A stretch of 64,000 bases of DNA from the NCBI GenBank assembly GCA_026196575.1, contig JAPHSX010000038.1, forward strand, positions 113,312 to 177,311, given 5' to 3'. Below the pieces are notes generated by a model. It saw only the letters and a program-made list of their open reading frames with translations. It was not told the origin of the DNA and did no database searches. Positions within the stretch are counted from its first letter, which is position 1, and every line of letters starts with the position of its first letter. Both the position numbers and the translations under genes were made by a program. Shown in pieces: positions 11,501 to 20,632 of this stretch. The stretch is from Gammaproteobacteria bacterium. Its GTDB lineage: Bacteria; Pseudomonadota; Gammaproteobacteria; Thiohalomonadales; Thiohalomonadaceae.

Positions 11501-11793
11501 AGTACGGCGTGGTCACGGTGCGTACCGGTACGGAGCGGGAGTGGGCCTGGGTGGAGGTGGAGGACAGCGGCAAGGGGATCGCCCCCGAGCACCTCAACCG
11601 CCTGTTCGATCCCTTCTTTACCACCAAGCCGGTGGGCACTGGGACCGGGCTCGGCCTCTCCATCTCCTACGGTATCGTGCAGAAGCACGGTGGCCGAATC
11701 GAGGTGGAGAGCGAGGTAGGCAAGGGGACCAAATTCCGTGTCTGGCTGCCGCTCAGGCAAGAGCCCGTTGGGACGACAAGCGATGGACAGTAG
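8554..11793 (+). CDS. Membrane sensor histidine kinase with HAMP and three PAS domains
   Basis: A 1079-residue hybrid-free sensor kinase. It has a membrane segment at about 36-54, a large periplasmic region (residues 60-345) with a NIT-like patch AMERGLTSAMLA, a second membrane segment at about 349-372 and HAMP to about 425. Three PAS domains follow (about 440-555, 565-680, 690-805). Phosphoacceptor His829 is in GVAHEINNPVGY, and the ATPase domain has the N box NLLVNAAHAIEQ and DSGKGIAPEHL, FFTTKPVGTGTGLGLS. The first 26 codons overlap a REP-like palindrome, so translation may instead start at TTG 8632, just before the first membrane helix. The partner regulator is unknown; the next gene overlaps its end. 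Confidence 0.88.
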   Translation: MTSGRPPPRRGALRGRAAPTTSRGFPLHRFKVRHLFYALFGIMALITLAAVVWGGRAAWYEFQLSRFLLLGNELSDLTLKVNTSAAMERGLTSAMLARPSEVSPSMYAEMERLRRQSGRQVAVTLEAAERLLARRVTPTLHGALEGVQVRWQALMEARRVADRLLESDQAGGSTDFYVAITHFIEATAALRNAAQSAAIDRTWAQNGNQMFKESIYVATEYFGRERAIWGVAIAQGRTLTPAGRDELLRYRSMAEMALEKMELAIVSLSHHTIIAEAYAALQEEFTTHYHPLHDAILAANDRGGLYPMDAEQWYREASIGIESIIRLGAAVNTVQAQEAEQRMQGASLKLLLFGLSSLLVVTVLLITAWLIHRRVVVPLKLLERAAEAIGAGDYAQTLQLQGGDELAEVGDAFDKMRCGLLEQMAARDRAETQLQASARRFRNLVESTNDWLWEVDEAGRYTYVSPQVKAILGYAPHEVLGRSPFELMPPEEAARLEPLLAERVARREPFRAVENVNRHKDGRLVVLESSAVPVVDEGGGFSGYRGIDRDITERRHAEQAQHESERRFRDLLENMQLLAVMLDEAGNITFVNHHLLQSTGWTREEVLGHGWIERFVPAELHATLQETYMQAMASDQPVSPHEYVILTRDAERRRIVWNSIVIHDADGRVVGCASVGSDVTEQRRSEAEMQKLLRVVEQTDDAVVISDPAGIIEYVNPAFERLTGYSRDEVVGEHTRLLSSDMHDEEFYRRLWQTISAGRPFQALMTSRRKDGELFHEEKTISPLRDTAGAITHYVATSKDVTERRRMDEQLQQSEKLASIGQLAAGVAHEINNPVGYISSNITTLARYLEEIFQLLDGYERAEAALCDSAVVQELQALKAKIDLAYLRTDVRDLIDESGEGISRVKKIVQDLKDFSRQEEAEWQMADLHKGLESTLNIVHNELKYKAEVVREFGDLPPVECIPSQLNQVFMNLLVNAAHAIEQYGVVTVRTGTEREWAWVEVEDSGKGIAPEHLNRLFDPFFTTKPVGTGTGLGLSISYGIVQKHGGRIEVESEVGKGTKFRVWLPLRQEPVGTTSDGQ

Positions 11794-12190
11794 CCATGAG
11801 CGGCAGCTGTTTGACGGGTTGCAGGAGTTATCCGCCGGCGCCTTCCCCAAGGTGTGCGCCAACTGCGGTCGGGTCTTCGAGGATCTGCCGCAGTTTCTGG
11901 CGGAGACGGTACCGATCGCCAGGGATCGCAGCGGTCTCAAGGCGAGTGTGGATGATGACGAGCAGCCACTGGTCGAGCTGTTTCGCAACTGCCCGTGCGG
12001 CTCGACGTTGATGGACTTCTGCCGCTCGCGGCGCGACGAGACGGCGGATGGCCAGCGGCGGCGTGCCGTCTTTGCCCGCATGCTGGAGCTGTTGGTGGGG
12101 CGGGGAATGGCGAGCGAGACGGCGCGCGCCGAGCTGCTCAAGGTCGTGCATGGCGGTAGCGGCGAACGGCTGCAGAGGTTGTTAAAGTGA
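11783..12190 (+). CDS. Small cysteine-motif protein of unknown function
   Basis: A 135-residue soluble protein that I do not recognise. It overlaps the end of the upstream kinase by 11 bases, so the two are translationally coupled. It has CANCGRVF at about residues 25-32 and NCPCGST near 70, four cysteines arranged like a small zinc or iron-sulfur site, and a helical C-terminus (RRAVFARMLELLVGRGMA). There is no membrane segment or signal peptide. Its position suggests a partner or modulator of the kinase. The ATG at 11783 is chosen because the upstream extension lies wholly inside the kinase gene. Confidence 0.6.
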   Translation: MDSSHERQLFDGLQELSAGAFPKVCANCGRVFEDLPQFLAETVPIARDRSGLKASVDDDEQPLVELFRNCPCGSTLMDFCRSRRDETADGQRRRAVFARMLELLVGRGMASETARAELLKVVHGGSGERLQRLLK

Positions 12191-12435
12191 GGCGGCTTAC
12201 CCTCGCTCTTGCATGGCGCCTCAGTCGGCTCCCTTCAGTCTCTAGTGAGGATCGCATGATACTCCTTGAACCCCCCATTGGACCTGCCGCACACCATGCG
12301 TCGCGACAGATAACGTCGCTGCCGGAAGGCGGGGACGCCTGCCCCGGTGTCGGTATGTGCACTGCCCGCAAGTGGCTGGCCGGGGGTGTGCGATGAGCGC
12401 CTGGGCCAGCGACATGACGTTGATTCCCTTCATCT
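12191..12435. other. Intergenic region with two overlapping tiny reading frames
   Basis: ATG 12256 opens a 46-codon frame ending at 12396 (TGA), and ATG 12393 opens a 32-codon frame with a GGGGGT site that ends at 12491, inside the next gene. Neither peptide resembles a known family. They could be leader peptides or chance. No repeat or terminator was seen here. Confidence 0.3.
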
Positions 12436-15264
12436 ATGACGCCGCCTTTCAGCAATACGAGTGCAGCGTCTCCCGGAGAAACGACGGGTGAGCGTGTGAG
12501 GGGGGTTGGCGAAGAGGAGACGGGCCGCCAGCGGCGCTCGGCCCATGGCGCCAGGATCACCCTGGTCAGCACCCTGGTGCTCGTTACCGTCTCCCTGTGC
12601 GTCGCGCTGGCGGTTGGCGCGGTGGCCCTGCGCCACCTTCTCGATGGCGAGCGGCGTGCGGTAGGGCTGGTGCTGGATGAGCGCGAGCGTGTCCTGGCCC
12701 GTGGGCTGGCGTGGCGGCTGAACGAGGTAGAGGCGGTGGCCACTCGCCTGGCCTATGTGGCGCGCCAGCCACGGGACGCCCGTTTTGATCTGGGCAACGT
12801 CATGGCGTTGCTCTCCCGCACCTCCGACTTTCACGCGCTCAGTGTGGTGCGTGCCGACGGCACGCGGCTGGCCGGCTTCGGGCCGGAGGCACCCGACGGC
12901 GAACCCCTCTTTGTGTTGCGCACGCGCCTGCCGTCCGAACTGCTATGGGATGGCCACCTCGTGCTGCAGGTTCGCGCGCCCTTCACCCTGGCGGACGGGA
13001 CCCTGTTGGAGGTGCGTGCCTGGGGGCCGCTCACCGCCTTCAGCGAGGCGATGCACGATGTGCGTGGTCTGCGTGACAGCGGTGAGGTCTTCATCTGTGG
13101 CATCGGGACGGCGGAGGCCCTGCAGTGCCTGCCCACGCGCCATCATGCGGAGCCGTTCATGGCAGAGTCCGCGCCGGCGGATCAACAGCTGCCGGTGGCG
13201 CGGGCGCTGGCGGGCGAACACGGTACCTCGTTTGGCCGCGACTACCGCGGGGTGGAGGTGCTGGCGGCCTTCAAGCCGGTCGCGCAGACCGGCCTGGGAA
13301 TAGTGGCCAAGCTGGATGTGGCGGAGCTCTACCCGGCACTGCTGCGCGATCTGGCACCGGTGCCGCTGTTGTGGCTTGGCATGGTGCTGCTGGGGCTGCT
13401 CCTGATCCGGCTACAGGTGGTGCCGCTGATCCGTAACCTGGTGCGCACGGAGTACCACTACCGCGCCCTGGTCGAGGCCTCGCCCGACTGGGTCTGGGAG
13501 GTGGATCGTGACGGTCTCTACACCTACAGCAACCCCGGGGTGGTGGCGTTGTTGGGCTACGGGCCGGAGGAGCTTGTCGGCAGGAGCCCCTTCGAGCTGA
13601 TGCCGCCGGCGGAGGCGGCCCGTCTCAAGGCACTGTTCCACGACATCACCGCGCGGCAACAGCCGTTTCATGCGCTGGAGAGTGTGGGCCTGCACAAGGA
13701 TGGACGGCGTGTCGTGCTGGAGAGCAGCGGTGCGCCGCTTTACGACGGGGAGGGGCGCTGGTGCGGTTATCACGGCAGCGCGCGGGACGTTACCGCCCAG
13801 CAGCAGGTCATCGAGGCGTTGCGCCACAGTGAGTTGAAATTCCGCACGGTGGTGGAACAGGCCTCGGATGGCATCGTGCTGCTGGGGCGGGATCGCCGTT
13901 TCCTGGAGCTGAACGATGCCGCCTGCCGCCTGCTGGGCGGTAGCCGTGAGCAGCTGCTCGGGCTGCGCCCCGACGATCTCCTGCAGGCCGACAATGTGGC
14001 AGAGATGTTACGCACGGTGGTGGCGCTGCAGCAAGGCGGCAGCGCCAGGACGCTACGCCATTTGCGCCGCCTGGATGGCCACGCGATCACTGTCGAGGTC
14101 AGCAGTCAGGGGTTGAGTGACGGTCGGGTGATCTCCCTGCTACGGGACGTTACCCGGCAGCACGAGCAGGCGCAGGAGCTGCAACGCAGCGAGCAACTGA
14201 AACGCACCATCGTGGAGGTGCTGGCGGAGGGGGTGGTGGTACATGATGTGTCCGGGGCGATCGTGGAGATTAACCAGGCGGCAGCGGCCATGCTGGGGCA
14301 GGACGGGAGTGAGGTGCGGGGCCGTGATTCGCTGGACCCCGTCTGGGCGGTGATCCACGAGGACGGTAGCCCGTTTCCCGGCGAGACGCACCCGGCCATG
14401 GTGACCCTGCGTAGCGGCCAACCCCAGCGCGGCGTCATCATGGGGGTGTTGCGCCCGAATGGCCAGCGGGTGTGGTTGTCAGTCAACAGTGCGGTGCTGC
14501 GCGATGGCGCGGCGGGCGAGCCGTTGGGGGTGGTCGCCTCGTTTCAGGACATCAGTGTCCAGCGCGAGTTGGAGCAGGTGTTGCGCGGCTCGCGGGAGCG
14601 GCTGCGCGTCCTGACCAGCCACCTCCAGCAGGTGCGCGAAGAGGAGAAGGCGACCATCGCGCGCGAGGTGCACGATGAGCTGGGCAGCACGCTGACCGCG
14701 CTCAAGATGGATGGCGCCTGGCTGCAGCGGGCGTTGTCGCCCGCGCAGCCACGGCTGCACGAAAAGCTCGATGCAATGATGGCACTGGTCGATTCGGCGG
14801 TGGCCAGTGTGCGCCGTATCGTCACCGAGCTGCGCCCCACCGTGTTGTATGACCTGGGGTTGCGGGTGGCCATCGAATGGCTGGTGAATGACTTCGCCTC
14901 CCGCAGCGGTCTGCGCTGTAGTCTGGGGCTCTACTGTGACGAGATCGCCCTCTCCGAGCCGGCGGCCCTGGCGGTATTTCGCGCCCTGCAGGAGTCGCTG
15001 ACCAACGTGGCGCGCCATGCCCAGGCCACGACCCTGCATGTTGATTGCTGGATCGACGACGCGCTGTTTCATCTGACGGTGAATGATGATGGCATCGGCA
15101 TGCCTGACGACAAGGAGACGGCGGTCACCTCCTTCGGCATTCGCGGCATGTATGAGCGGCTCGGGGAGGTGGGCGGCAGGCTCTCATACCACGGTGCGCC
15201 GGGTGAGGGCACACTAATCGAAATGGAGGTGCCACTGATGGCGCCAGAGGGTGATGCAGAATGA
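12436..15264 (+). CDS. NarX/DegS-type sensor histidine kinase with three PAS domains
   Basis: A 942-residue membrane kinase. It has a membrane helix at about 41-63, a periplasmic sensor region to about 305, a second helix to about 328, three PAS domains (about 337-455, 470-580, 590-715), then a HisKA_3 dimerisation domain and an ATPase domain. The phosphoacceptor is near residue 744 in AREVHDELGSTLTALKMD, typical of kinases paired with NarL/FixJ regulators. The stop codon overlaps the start of just such a regulator (ATGA). PAS1 closely resembles PAS1 of the upstream kinase (GRSPFELMPP is shared), so the two may be related by duplication. The ATG at 12436 has a poor ribosome site; GTG 12496 is an alternative. 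Confidence 0.87.
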   Translation: MTPPFSNTSAASPGETTGERVRGVGEEETGRQRRSAHGARITLVSTLVLVTVSLCVALAVGAVALRHLLDGERRAVGLVLDERERVLARGLAWRLNEVEAVATRLAYVARQPRDARFDLGNVMALLSRTSDFHALSVVRADGTRLAGFGPEAPDGEPLFVLRTRLPSELLWDGHLVLQVRAPFTLADGTLLEVRAWGPLTAFSEAMHDVRGLRDSGEVFICGIGTAEALQCLPTRHHAEPFMAESAPADQQLPVARALAGEHGTSFGRDYRGVEVLAAFKPVAQTGLGIVAKLDVAELYPALLRDLAPVPLLWLGMVLLGLLLIRLQVVPLIRNLVRTEYHYRALVEASPDWVWEVDRDGLYTYSNPGVVALLGYGPEELVGRSPFELMPPAEAARLKALFHDITARQQPFHALESVGLHKDGRRVVLESSGAPLYDGEGRWCGYHGSARDVTAQQQVIEALRHSELKFRTVVEQASDGIVLLGRDRRFLELNDAACRLLGGSREQLLGLRPDDLLQADNVAEMLRTVVALQQGGSARTLRHLRRLDGHAITVEVSSQGLSDGRVISLLRDVTRQHEQAQELQRSEQLKRTIVEVLAEGVVVHDVSGAIVEINQAAAAMLGQDGSEVRGRDSLDPVWAVIHEDGSPFPGETHPAMVTLRSGQPQRGVIMGVLRPNGQRVWLSVNSAVLRDGAAGEPLGVVASFQDISVQRELEQVLRGSRERLRVLTSHLQQVREEEKATIAREVHDELGSTLTALKMDGAWLQRALSPAQPRLHEKLDAMMALVDSAVASVRRIVTELRPTVLYDLGLRVAIEWLVNDFASRSGLRCSLGLYCDEIALSEPAALAVFRALQESLTNVARHAQATTLHVDCWIDDALFHLTVNDDGIGMPDDKETAVTSFGIRGMYERLGEVGGRLSYHGAPGEGTLIEMEVPLMAPEGDAE

Positions 15265-15908
15265 TACGGATAATTATTGCCGATGATCACGCCATCGTGC
15301 GGCGCGGCGTGCGCCTCATCCTGGAGGAGGCGGGCGATATGGCGGTGATCGCCGAGGCGGAGAATGGCGCGCAGGTGCTGGCGCAGTTGCGCCGCGAGAC
15401 GGTGGATGTGTTGCTGCTGGATATCGCGATGCCCGGTGCCAACGGGTTCGAGGTGCTGCAGCGCCTGCAGTGCGAATTTCCCACCGTGGCGGTGCTGATT
15501 CTCAGCATGTATCCGGAGGAGCAGTATGCGCTGCGCCTGCTCAAGGCCGGGGCCGCCGGTTATCTGACCAAGGAGTCGGCGCCGAACCTGTTGGCGCAGG
15601 CGGTGCGCGAGGTGGCGGCGGGACGGCGCTTTATCGGCCAGCGGGTGGCGGAGCTGCTGGCCGACAGGCTATCGGGTGGCGAGCGGGACGATGCGCTGCA
15701 TCTGCGCCTCTCCGATCGCGAATACCAGGTGTTGTGCCGCATCGCCTCCGGCCGCACGCCAACCCAAATCGCCGAGGAGATGGCGCTTTCGGTGCGCACC
15801 GTCAGTACCTACCGCAGCCGTATCCTGGCCAAGATGCGGATGAAGACCAACGCCGAACTCACCCACTACGCCCTCAAGCACGACCTGATCGACTCGTTTC
15901 AGGCGTAG
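15261..15908 (+). CDS. NarL/FixJ-family response regulator
   Basis: A 215-residue two-domain regulator. The receiver has the acidic pair in IIIADDHAIVRRG, phosphoacceptor Asp54 in LLLDIAMPG and the conserved Lys in GYLTKES. A LuxR-type helix-turn-helix follows at about 150-210 (LSDREYQVLCRIASG, then MALSVRTVSTYRSRILAKM). It overlaps the kinase stop codon by four bases and is almost certainly phosphorylated by that kinase. The genes it controls are unknown; the downstream receiver and chemotaxis genes are possible targets by proximity only. Confidence 0.92.
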   Translation: MIRIIIADDHAIVRRGVRLILEEAGDMAVIAEAENGAQVLAQLRRETVDVLLLDIAMPGANGFEVLQRLQCEFPTVAVLILSMYPEEQYALRLLKAGAAGYLTKESAPNLLAQAVREVAAGRRFIGQRVAELLADRLSGGERDDALHLRLSDREYQVLCRIASGRTPTQIAEEMALSVRTVSTYRSRILAKMRMKTNAELTHYALKHDLIDSFQA

Positions 15909-16047
15909 GGCAGCGCCCGTCTGTAGTACAAAAACGGACGGCAGCATCGTAATAGACACCACCGCTGAATCATCCTTTTCACCATGGCAGCCTGCTGCCG
16001 CCTTGCCGATACTCGATCGCACATGACAACACCATGGGCCGCAGGGT

Positions 16048-16470
16048 ATGCGTATCTACATTATCGAACACTCTGACATCATCGTCTGGCGCCTGGTGGA
16101 GCTGCTCCAGGGGCTGGAGTGCGCGGAGCTGGTCGGCCGGGCCATGGGGAGAGAGGTGGCGCGGCGCGAGTTGCCGAATGTGGCCCCCGATGTCCTGATC
16201 CTCGACATGCACATTGTTGAGGGCAGGGGGTTTGAGGTGCTGGACTTTGCACAGCGACTGGCAAAGCGCCCCATCACCATCGCCCTGGCGGATGAACCCT
16301 CGCCGGAGTACCGCGCCGAATGTCTGCGCCACGGCGCGGACCATTTTTTCGATAAAACCAATGAATTCGCCGGTGTGCGGGCCACCCTGGCCACCTTGCT
16401 GCAGGCAAGGTGTACACCGCCTGAAACAGTACAGTCACCAGCGCCGCTGCGCACTTGGCAAGGGAAGTGA
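16048..16470 (+). CDS. Single-domain response regulator (receiver only)
   Basis: A 140-residue CheY-like receiver with no output domain. It has the acidic pocket in [11 protein letters not shown], phosphoacceptor Asp53 in [12 protein letters not shown] and Lys in HFFDKTNE. The C-terminal 20 residues are Pro/Gln-rich and probably unstructured. It ends two bases before the chemoreceptor-like gene that follows. Such free receivers often act as phosphate sinks or connectors. The N-terminal GIN of normal CheY-type metal sites is replaced by EHSD, which still supplies acidic ligands. Confidence 0.8.
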   Translation: MRIYIIEHSDIIVWRLVELLQGLECAELVGRAMGREVARRELPNVAPDVLILDMHIVEGRGFEVLDFAQRLAKRPITIALADEPSPEYRAECLRHGADHFFDKTNEFAGVRATLATLLQARCTPPETVQSPAPLRTWQGK

Positions 16471-16471
16471 G

Positions 16472-17659
16472 ATGACTTTTTCGTACAACATCGAACAGTT
16501 ACCCGTGGTGGTCGGGATACCGACGGTTACCGCTGTTGCCGGCGCCCTGGCCCTTGTCGTCGCGGCGCCCCTGTCGTGGTTGACACTGCTGTTGGGCGTG
16601 GCGCTGCTGGCGCTGGGCAGCAGCGGCGGATTATGGCTGCGCCAGCGGTGGCGTGCGCAGCTGGCAGAGCTGCGCCGCGCCCAGCAGGAGGCGGAGGCGG
16701 AGGCGCGTCAGGGGATCTCGGGGCTGGACAAGGTCTGCGAGCAGGTGTTGCCGATCTGGTCACGGCAAATCACCACCGCGCGCACCCAGGCCGAGGGGGC
16801 AATCACCGACCTCACCGGACAATTCTCCGACATGGCGGTGCGACTGGGGCACGCCAGTGAGGCCTCGCAGCGTGTTTCCGGCGGGCAGGGCGGTATCGAC
16901 GCCACCACCATTCTGGTGGACAGCAACACGCGGCTGACCGAGGTGATGCACTCGCTGAAGGTGGTGGTGACCAGCCGTGATGCCATGCTGAACGAGGTGC
17001 AGGGGTTGCTGAGCTACACCGCGGAGCTGAAAAAGATGGCGTCCGAGGTGGTGGCCATCGCCCAGCAAACCAATCTGCTGGCGCTCAACGCCGCCATCGA
17101 GGCGGCACGCGCCGGTGAGGCGGGGCGGGGCTTTGCAGTGGTGGCCGATGAGGTGCGGCTGCTCTCCAGCCGCTCACGCGAGACGGCGAACGTGATGACG
17201 CAACGGGTGCAGTTAATCAGCGATGCGATTGTCGGCGCCTGTGATGCCGCCGAGCGTTCGTCGGATGCGGAGAACGAAAACATGGGGCACTCCGAAGAGT
17301 CGATCCGCACGGTGCTGACCAATTTTGAACACATCATGCAGGAGCTGACACAGTCGGCGGTGCAGCTGCGCACCGAGAACGATGCCATTCGGGAGGAGAT
17401 CTCCGGCGTGCTGGTGGCGTTTCAGTTTCAGGATCGCATGAGCCAGATTCTGCAGCAGGTGTGCGACAACATGGGGGCGCTGCGTGACCATGTGGCCGAT
17501 GCCGATGCCGCCTGCAGTGCCGATCGGCACACAACCATCGATGCGGAGCAGTGGCTGACCGACATGGCACTCAGCTACACCACCGGCGAGCAGCGCAACA
17601 ACCACCACCACACCACCGGGGTGGTGGCGCCAGCACAAGCCGAAGTGACATTTTTTTAA
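16472..17659 (+). CDS. Methyl-accepting chemotaxis protein lacking a periplasmic sensor
   Basis: A 395-residue chemoreceptor. Two close hydrophobic segments (about 13-31 and 35-52) leave almost no periplasmic loop, so it must sense membrane or cytoplasmic signals. The conserved hairpin tip is clear: [20 protein letters not shown], then [18 protein letters not shown] second helical part contains [13 protein letters not shown], known from other soluble-type receptors. The chain ends EVTFF, loosely like a CheR-tethering pentapeptide. ATG 16472 is used because the upstream frame lies inside the preceding receiver gene. It starts the chemotaxis gene group. Confidence 0.88.
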   Translation: MTFSYNIEQLPVVVGIPTVTAVAGALALVVAAPLSWLTLLLGVALLALGSSGGLWLRQRWRAQLAELRRAQQEAEAEARQGISGLDKVCEQVLPIWSRQITTARTQAEGAITDLTGQFSDMAVRLGHASEASQRVSGGQGGIDATTILVDSNTRLTEVMHSLKVVVTSRDAMLNEVQGLLSYTAELKKMASEVVAIAQQTNLLALNAAIEAARAGEAGRGFAVVADEVRLLSSRSRETANVMTQRVQLISDAIVGACDAAERSSDAENENMGHSEESIRTVLTNFEHIMQELTQSAVQLRTENDAIREEISGVLVAFQFQDRMSQILQQVCDNMGALRDHVADADAACSADRHTTIDAEQWLTDMALSYTTGEQRNNHHHTTGVVAPAQAEVTFF

Positions 17660-17668
17660 GGGGGCAGC

Positions 17669-18037
17669 ATGGGCAAGACAGTAATGGTTGTGGATGACTC
17701 CACCTCGCTGCGTCAGGTGGTGGCGATCGCGCTGCGCGGCGCGGGTTATGAGGTCATCGAGGCCAGTGATGGCAAGGATGCGCTGGGCAAGCTGAACGGC
17801 AGCAAGATTCATCTCATTATCAGTGACGTCAACATGCCGAATATGGACGGCATCACCATGGTCAGGGAGGTGAAGAAGATGGCCAGCTACAAATTCACGC
17901 CGATCATCATGCTCACCACCGAGGCGGAGGAGGGCAAGAAGATGGCGGGCAAGGAGGCGGGTGCCAAGGCCTGGATCGTCAAACCGTTTCAGCCGGAGCA
18001 GATGCTGGCGGCCGTGGCCAAACTGGTCCTGCCGTAG
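17669..18037 (+). CDS. cheY: CheY-like chemotaxis response regulator
   Basis: A 122-residue receiver of the PatA/CheY type often found first in such operons. It has the acidic pair in VMVVDDSTSLRQ, phosphoacceptor Asp53 in LIISDVNMPNMDG, Thr in MLTTEAEEGKK and Lys in AWIVKPFQPEQ. It probably carries the signal from CheA to a motor or other target. It is nine bases after the chemoreceptor gene, with a GGGGG ribosome site, and adjacent to the STAS gene. Whether the output is flagellar cannot be told, since no flagellar gene is in the window. Confidence 0.9.
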   Translation: MGKTVMVVDDSTSLRQVVAIALRGAGYEVIEASDGKDALGKLNGSKIHLIISDVNMPNMDGITMVREVKKMASYKFTPIIMLTTEAEEGKKMAGKEAGAKAWIVKPFQPEQMLAAVAKLVLP

Positions 18038-18388
18038 GTGAGCGCGATGGCCGCTACCCCACAACGTGATGCCGCCTGCTCCCTGGCGCCAGAGGGTGAG
18101 ATGACCATCTACACCGCGGCGGCGCTGAAGGAGCGGATGCAGTCGCTGTTTGCCACATGCCAGGGCATTGATCTGGACCTCGCCGCGGTGACCGAATTTG
18201 ACAGTGCCGGCCTGCAGCTGCTGTTACTGGCGAAGCGGGAGGCCACCGACGCCGGCAAGGAGCTGCGCCTGCTCAACCACAGTCATGCCGTGCTGGAGGT
18301 GCTGGAGCTGTGCAATCTGGCGGCCTATTTCGGTGATCCGGTCGTCTTGACCCCGAGCCGCGAAACATCGCGAAACATAGGGAGTTGA
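18038..18388 (+). CDS. STAS-domain protein
   Basis: A 116-residue STAS (SpoIIAA-like) domain. The signature strand-loop is LDLAAVTEFDSAGLQLLLLA, with the serine that partner kinases phosphorylate in anti-sigma antagonists. No other domain is present. It abuts cheY and ends two bases before cheA. The order cheY-STAS-cheA is known from chemotaxis clusters of Vibrio and relatives, where the STAS protein is a part of the signalling complex of unclear role. The GTG at 18038 directly follows the cheY stop; ATG 18047 is an alternative start. Confidence 0.85.
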   Translation: MSAMAATPQRDAACSLAPEGEMTIYTAAALKERMQSLFATCQGIDLDLAAVTEFDSAGLQLLLLAKREATDAGKELRLLNHSHAVLEVLELCNLAAYFGDPVVLTPSRETSRNIGS

Positions 18389-18390
18389 CC

Positions 18391-20592
18391 ATGGATATGG
18401 AACAGGTACTGCAAGTCTTTCTGGCCGAGGCCCGCGACCTGCTGGAGGCGATGGAGAATGGCCTGTTGTGCCTGGAGGCGACGCCGGACGACGAGGAGGC
18501 CATCAATGCGGTCTTTCGCGCCGCGCACACCATCAAGGGCTCGGCCGGGCTGTTCGGTCTGGACGAGATCGTCGCCTTCACCCATGTGGTGGAGAATGTG
18601 CTCGATCGGGTGCGTGATCGGGAGGTGACCATGGATAACGATCTGGCGGCACTGCTGCTCAGGTGTCGTGACCACATCACCCGGCTGCTCGACATGGCGG
18701 AGGAGGGGGTGCGTCCGGATGCTGAAACGCAGGCCATGGGGGCCGAACTGCATGCGGCGCTGCAACTCTATCTGGCGGCGGACGCGGCCCCCGCAGGCGG
18801 CGTGGCGGTGGTCGCCGAGCCGCCGCTGTCACAGGAGCCGGGAGCGGGCGGGCCGGTGGCGAGTGACACCTGGCATATCTCGTTACGCTTTGGCGCCGAT
18901 GTGCTGCGCAACGGCATGGACCCGTTGTCCTTTCTGCGTTACCTGAACCACCTCGGGGAGGTGGTCTATGTCACCACCCTGTTCGATGGCCTGCCGCCCG
19001 CCACGCAGATGGAGCCGGAGAGCTGCTACCTGGGGTTTGAGATCGAATTGCGCAGCGATGCCGACAAGGAGAGCATCGCCAATGTCTTTGAGTTCGTGCA
19101 GGACGATTGCCTGATCCGCATCTTGCCGCCACACAGCCGCCTGGGAGAGCTCATCGCCCTGCTTCACGAACTGCCGGAAAGCGACCACAAGGTGGGCGAG
19201 CTGCTGGTGCAGAGCGGCGCCCTGACCCGCCGAGAGCTGGAACAGGCGCTGGCGTTGCAGCAGGTCTCCGTCGGGGAGCAGGGCGCCAGGATCGGCGAGA
19301 TCCTGGTGGAGCAGGGGGCGGTTCATCACGAGGTGGTGAACGCCGCGCTGGAGAAGCAGCGCCAGGGGCGTGACAGCAAAGGCAGGGAGAACTGCTTCAT
19401 CCGTATCCAGGCCGACAAGCTCGATCAGTTGATCAATCTGGTGGGCGAGCTGGTGACCCTGGGTGATGGCGTCAATCTGCACGCCCAGCGGCTGGAGGAT
19501 GAGCTGCTCTTTGAGTCGGCCTCGGTGCTGACCCGGCTGGTCTCCGATATTCGCGACAGCGCGCTGGTGCTGCGCATGGTCCCGATCGGCGAGACCTTTA
19601 ACCGCTTCCGCCGGGTGGTGCGTGATGTCGGCCAGGAGTTGCAGAAGGATATCGCCCTGGTGATCAACGGCGCCGAGACCGAGCTGGATAAATCGGTCAT
19701 CGAAAAGATCGGTGACCCGCTAATGCACCTGCTACGCAACGCCATGGATCACGGTATCGAGGCGGCGGAGGCGCGGCGCGCCCAGGGCAAGCCGGGCGGC
19801 GGCACCGTGAGCCTCAATGCCTACCACGATTCCGGCTCCATTGTTATCGAGGTGGCCGACGATGGCGCCGGCATCAATACCGGGCGGGTGCGTGCCAAGG
19901 CGCTGGAGCGCGGCCTGATTCAGGCGGATCAGCCCCTCACCCAGCAGGAGATCTGCAACCTGGTCTTCGAGCCGGGCTTCTCCACCGCCGAGCAGGTGAC
20001 CAATCTTTCCGGTCGCGGTGTCGGCATGGATGTGGTGCGCCGCAATATCGAGGCGCTACGCGGCACCGTCACGATGCAGAGTGGGGAGGGTGCCGGTACC
20101 ACGGCCCGCATCCGTCTGCCGCTGACCCTCGCCATTATCGACGCCTTTCAGATGGGCATTGGCGACAGCAGCTATGTCGTGCCGCTGGAGGCGGTGGTGG
20201 AGTGTGTCGAGCTGGATGAGCCGATGCGGCACGAGGCCCACGGCAATGACTACATCCAGCTGCGCGACGATGTCCTGCCGCTGCTGCGCCTGCGCGACAT
20301 CTTCGCCATTCGCGGCAAGCAGCCGTCGCTGGAGTATGTGGTGGTGGTGCAGTTTGGCAACCGGCGCGCCGGTCTGGTGGTGGATCGCCTGTTCGGTGAA
20401 TTTCAGGCGGTGATCAAGCCGGTCGCCAAGCTGTTCGGTACCCTGCGCGGCATCGGCGGCACCACCATTCTGGGCAGTGGCGAGGTGGCGTTAATCCTGG
20501 ATGTCGCGGCGCTGGTGCAGCGGATCACGGTGCGTGATGCGGCCGCACGCGCCCCGGTGCTGGCGGTGCAACGGGCCGTGTCGGCGGGTTGA
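18391..20592 (+). CDS. cheA: Chemotaxis histidine kinase CheA
   Basis: A 733-residue CheA. The P1 phosphotransfer domain has His46 in [16 protein letters not shown] middle region (about 150-330) has a CheY-binding-like fold and two repeats similar to the MshEN/GspE N-domain ([20 protein letters not shown] and [19 protein letters not shown]). Then come the dimerisation helices ([14 protein letters not shown]), the kinase core ([37 protein letters not shown]) and the CheW-like P5 domain. ATG 18391 is chosen over an in-frame TTG six bases earlier because AGGGAG is correctly spaced from it. It autophosphorylates under receptor control and feeds CheY and CheB. Confidence 0.95.
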   Translation: MDMEQVLQVFLAEARDLLEAMENGLLCLEATPDDEEAINAVFRAAHTIKGSAGLFGLDEIVAFTHVVENVLDRVRDREVTMDNDLAALLLRCRDHITRLLDMAEEGVRPDAETQAMGAELHAALQLYLAADAAPAGGVAVVAEPPLSQEPGAGGPVASDTWHISLRFGADVLRNGMDPLSFLRYLNHLGEVVYVTTLFDGLPPATQMEPESCYLGFEIELRSDADKESIANVFEFVQDDCLIRILPPHSRLGELIALLHELPESDHKVGELLVQSGALTRRELEQALALQQVSVGEQGARIGEILVEQGAVHHEVVNAALEKQRQGRDSKGRENCFIRIQADKLDQLINLVGELVTLGDGVNLHAQRLEDELLFESASVLTRLVSDIRDSALVLRMVPIGETFNRFRRVVRDVGQELQKDIALVINGAETELDKSVIEKIGDPLMHLLRNAMDHGIEAAEARRAQGKPGGGTVSLNAYHDSGSIVIEVADDGAGINTGRVRAKALERGLIQADQPLTQQEICNLVFEPGFSTAEQVTNLSGRGVGMDVVRRNIEALRGTVTMQSGEGAGTTARIRLPLTLAIIDAFQMGIGDSSYVVPLEAVVECVELDEPMRHEAHGNDYIQLRDDVLPLLRLRDIFAIRGKQPSLEYVVVVQFGNRRAGLVVDRLFGEFQAVIKPVAKLFGTLRGIGGTTILGSGEVALILDVAALVQRITVRDAAARAPVLAVQRAVSAG

Positions 20593-20632
20593 ATTCAGGG
20601 ACAGAGCATGTCCTGCAAAGAGGAGTGGAGAG

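Noticed and set aside
12187..12396. 69-codon frame as a full gene
   Set aside because: Starts inside the stop of the preceding gene with no ribosome site and no recognisable family; kept only as part of an uncertain intergenic note.
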